A program made the position numbers and the translations under genes. The notes under the pieces were generated by a model. It had not been told where the DNA came from. It saw only the letters and a list, made by a program, of their open reading frames with translations, and searched no databases. Positions 27,035 through 28,440 of a DNA stretch of 28,440 nucleotides are shown piece by piece. Source of the stretch: JBBQER01 sp052148155. GTDB taxonomy: Bacteria; Actinomycetota; Acidimicrobiia; IMCC26256; PALSA-610. The stretch covers positions 1-28,440 of the forward strand of contig JBKQIY010000102.1 of assembly GCA_052148155.1 (NCBI GenBank), in the 5' to 3' direction. The first letter of the stretch is position 1; each line of letters begins with the position of its first letter.

Positions 27035-27894
27035 TGGTGGCTGGTGCGCCCGTGATCGGTGCCGGGAGAGTCGCGGTGGTGACCGGCGCCGCGAGTGGTA
27101 TTGGTCGCGCGCTGGCGGAAGCGTTCGCGGCCGCAGGGTCCGCGGTCGTGCTCGCCGATCTCGACGGTAGCGAAGCCGAAGCTGTCGGTGAACGTCTGCG
27201 CGGTAAGGGCGCCGACGCGCTGGCCGTGATCGTTGACGTATCCGATCCGGCATCTGTCGACGGATTGGCGAAGGCGACGGTCGATCGTTTCGGACGGGTC
27301 GACGTGTTGTGCAACAACGCCGGTGTCTCCACGTTCAAGTTGATCCAGGATCAGACGCTCGATGATTGGCGTTGGGTGTTCAACGTCAACCTGTGGGGAG
27401 TCGTTCACGGGCTGATCAGCTTCTTGCCGATCCTGCGCGGTCAGCAGACTCCTTCGCACATCGTCAACACGGCGTCGATGGGCGGGCTGATGAGCGGCGT
27501 GCCGTTCATCGGGCCGTACGCGGCAACAAAGACCGCGGTCGTATCGATCTCGGAAACGCTTCGTCAGGAATTCGCTGCGTACGGATTGCCGATCGGTGTG
27601 AGCGTGCTCTGCCCGAGCACGACCGATACGGGGGTGATGGAGTCAGAACGGGCGCGACCGCCGGGGCTCGGCAGCGAGCGGCGCACCGATGACGCGGAAG
27701 CTATGCGCTTGGCGATCGAGAGCATGTGTAGCACGCCGGGCAGCGGCGCTACTCCGGCTCACGTTGCCGACCGTACGTTGGCGGCGATCCTCGCCGGAGA
27801 GTTCTGGATCATCCCCAATGGTGGGGAGCGACCAATCGTCGAAGCTCGCTTCGCGGATGCGCTAGGCAGCTTCCCGGAACCGAGGGACGAATGA
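27034..27894 (+). CDS. Short-chain dehydrogenase/reductase
   Basis: A 286-residue SDR with the complete motif set: Thr-Gly-Ala-Ala-Ser-Gly-Ile-Gly (17-24), Leu-Ala-Asp-Leu-Asp (39-43, suggesting NAD), Asn-Asn-Ala-Gly (94-97), Ser148 and Tyr162-Ala-Ala-Thr-Lys166. There is no ribosome site before ATG 27034. The plus-strand -10 TGTAAT ends at 27030, so transcription would begin close to 27037, which is the in-frame GTG codon 2. A leaderless start at GTG 27037 is therefore likely. It is divergent from the acyl-CoA dehydrogenase operon across a shared operator, so it is probably part of the same pathway, oxidising an alcohol intermediate. Confidence 0.88.
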   Translation: MVAGAPVIGAGRVAVVTGAASGIGRALAEAFAAAGSAVVLADLDGSEAEAVGERLRGKGADALAVIVDVSDPASVDGLAKATVDRFGRVDVLCNNAGVSTFKLIQDQTLDDWRWVFNVNLWGVVHGLISFLPILRGQQTPSHIVNTASMGGLMSGVPFIGPYAATKTAVVSISETLRQEFAAYGLPIGVSVLCPSTTDTGVMESERARPPGLGSERRTDDAEAMRLAIESMCSTPGSGATPAHVADRTLAAILAGEFWIIPNGGERPIVEARFADALGSFPEPRDE

Positions 27895-28130
27895 AACGGC
27901 TGCGCTCAACCGGAGGCCCTGCCGGAACTGCGATTGGATCTGGCTCGATGAAAACTGCGAAGCGGACTACGCGACCCAAGAGCTGAGGTCGGCGCGATGG
28001 CAGCGCGCAGAGCAATCCCGCGAGCGAGGTCACCGTTGTTGGTCCTGCGTGCGACCGATCGCGTCGTCGGGTTGACCCAACTTCTTGGAGCGCGGGCACC
28101 TCGGCGGCGTAACTCGAAAAAATTCCAGCT
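27895..28130. other. Gap without a recognisable gene
   Basis: About 236 bp between the SDR and the minus-strand remnant. Short plus-strand frames are present but none has a start and ribosome site with family resemblance. I see no RNA gene and no strong hairpin. Confidence 0.4.
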
Positions 28131-28316
28131 TTACTTGCGTTGCCGGCGGAAGTCCCAGGCCGGTTCGGTGAAGACGCCTGTGGAGTCGGGATCGATGTGC
28201 TGATGTTGGGCGGCGGCGTCGCGTTGTGATGCGTACCGTGCTTCGCGGTACCAGCGCGGTTCGAATGTCTCGAGAGCGCCCCCCTCGGCTGAATGGCGAC
28301 GCCGCGTCGACGAGCG
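28131..28316 (-). pseudogene. C-terminal remnant of an unidentified gene
   Basis: On the minus strand 61 sense codons end in TAA at 28131-28133 and read Thr-Phe-Glu-Pro-Arg-Trp-Tyr-Arg-Glu-Ala-Arg-Tyr-Ala-Ser, then Asp-Ser-Thr-Gly-Val-Phe-Thr-Glu-Pro-Ala-Trp-Asp-Phe-Arg-Arg. Codon use is gene-like, but there is no ATG, GTG or TTG before the in-frame TAG at 28317 that ends the next gene. Either it is a 3' fragment of a lost gene or the TAG interrupts a longer one. I do not recognise the family. Confidence 0.35.
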
Positions 28317-28440
28317 CTAACCGCGGTCGGTCAGGCCCGCGAGGATCTCCATCGACATGAGCCACTCATCGAGATCGGTGCGCCACGGCGCGGAGATGAC
28401 GTGTTGGACGCCAGCTGCCCGGAACTCGTCGTACTCGCGA
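28317..28440 (-). CDS. LLM-class F420-dependent oxidoreductase, C-terminus, partial
   Basis: The last 40 codons of a minus-strand gene whose 5' part lies beyond the window, ending in TAG at 28317-28319. The sequence Glu-Tyr-Asp-Glu-Phe-Arg-Ala-Ala-Gly-Val-Gln-His-Val-Ile-Ser-Ala-Pro-Trp-Arg then Asp-Leu-Asp-Glu-Trp-Leu-Met-Ser-Met-Glu is the usual end of a luciferase-like, F420-dependent oxidoreductase TIM barrel. These enzymes use the deazaflavin F420 common in actinobacteria for varied oxidations. The substrate cannot be inferred from the fragment. Confidence 0.65.
   Translation of the reverse strand, partial: REYDEFRAAGVQHVISAPWRTDLDEWLMSMEILAGLTDRG

Noticed and set aside
1..28440. CRISPR arrays, rRNA genes, riboswitches, phage structural or integrase genes
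   Set aside because: I looked for regular short repeats with spacers, rRNA-like sequence and recombinase motifs (Arg...His-x-x-Arg...Tyr) and saw none that could be supported.

Overview
This is a high-GC window from an actinobacterium. Two lines of evidence support that: paired mycothiol-type enzymes (a maleylpyruvate-isomerase-fold protein and a PIG-L/Mca-like deacetylase), and the end of an F420-type luciferase-like oxidoreductase. Many genes start with GTG, several appear leaderless, and TetR regulators are frequent. An Acidimicrobiia-like lineage is plausible but cannot be proved from this sequence alone.

The left three quarters (1 to about 21.26 kb) is an accessory region. A 45-bp sequence identical to the 3' half of a tRNA-Met(CAU) gene, from the anticodon loop to ACCA, occurs three times in direct orientation (884, 7770, 15527). 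A 17-bp relic of it lies at 21243. Each full copy is followed after 14-16 nt by a hairpin of unrelated sequence. The copies divide the region into three units: A (6.9 kb), B (7.7 kb) and C (5.7 kb). Unit B carries the same double repeat, TGCAAACG-N3-TGCAAACGCGC, just inside both ends, as expected for arm-type sites of a tyrosine recombinase. Unit A carries GTAGACG/CGTCTAC clusters inside both ends. No integrase gene is visible. I read this as tandem integrative elements, probably non-autonomous or decayed, stacked on one tRNA gene.

Unit A holds a two-gene module of unknown function, a frameshifted SWIM-zinc-finger gene, a DUF1330-SDR pair (SDR frameshifted) divergent from a TetR gene with twin operators, and the mycothiol-type enzymes. 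Unit B holds a 380-bp MITE-like insertion, a nitronate monooxygenase, a cobalt-type nitrile hydratase operon (beta-alpha-activator), a TetR/cupin pair, a junction of two broken genes, and an Xre-like/RES toxin-antitoxin operon. Unit C holds an AbiEi/AbiEii toxin-antitoxin operon with a symmetrical four-heptamer operator, a relic of the second gene of the unit A module, a Fic protein with its own inhibitory motif, a decayed alpha/beta hydrolase, and a lipoprotein hydrolase with a neocarzinostatin-like C-terminal domain.

The right quarter (21.4 to 28.4 kb) looks like stable chromosome with intact genes. A nitroreductase is followed by a tightly coupled minus-strand operon: acyl-CoA dehydrogenase, APH-like kinase, quinone-oxidoreductase-like MDR, TetR and SDR. 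It is divergent from another SDR across a perfect palindrome. The kinase plus dehydrogenase pair resembles split ACAD10/11 and suggests hydroxy-acyl-CoA catabolism. The window ends in remnant and partial genes on the minus strand.
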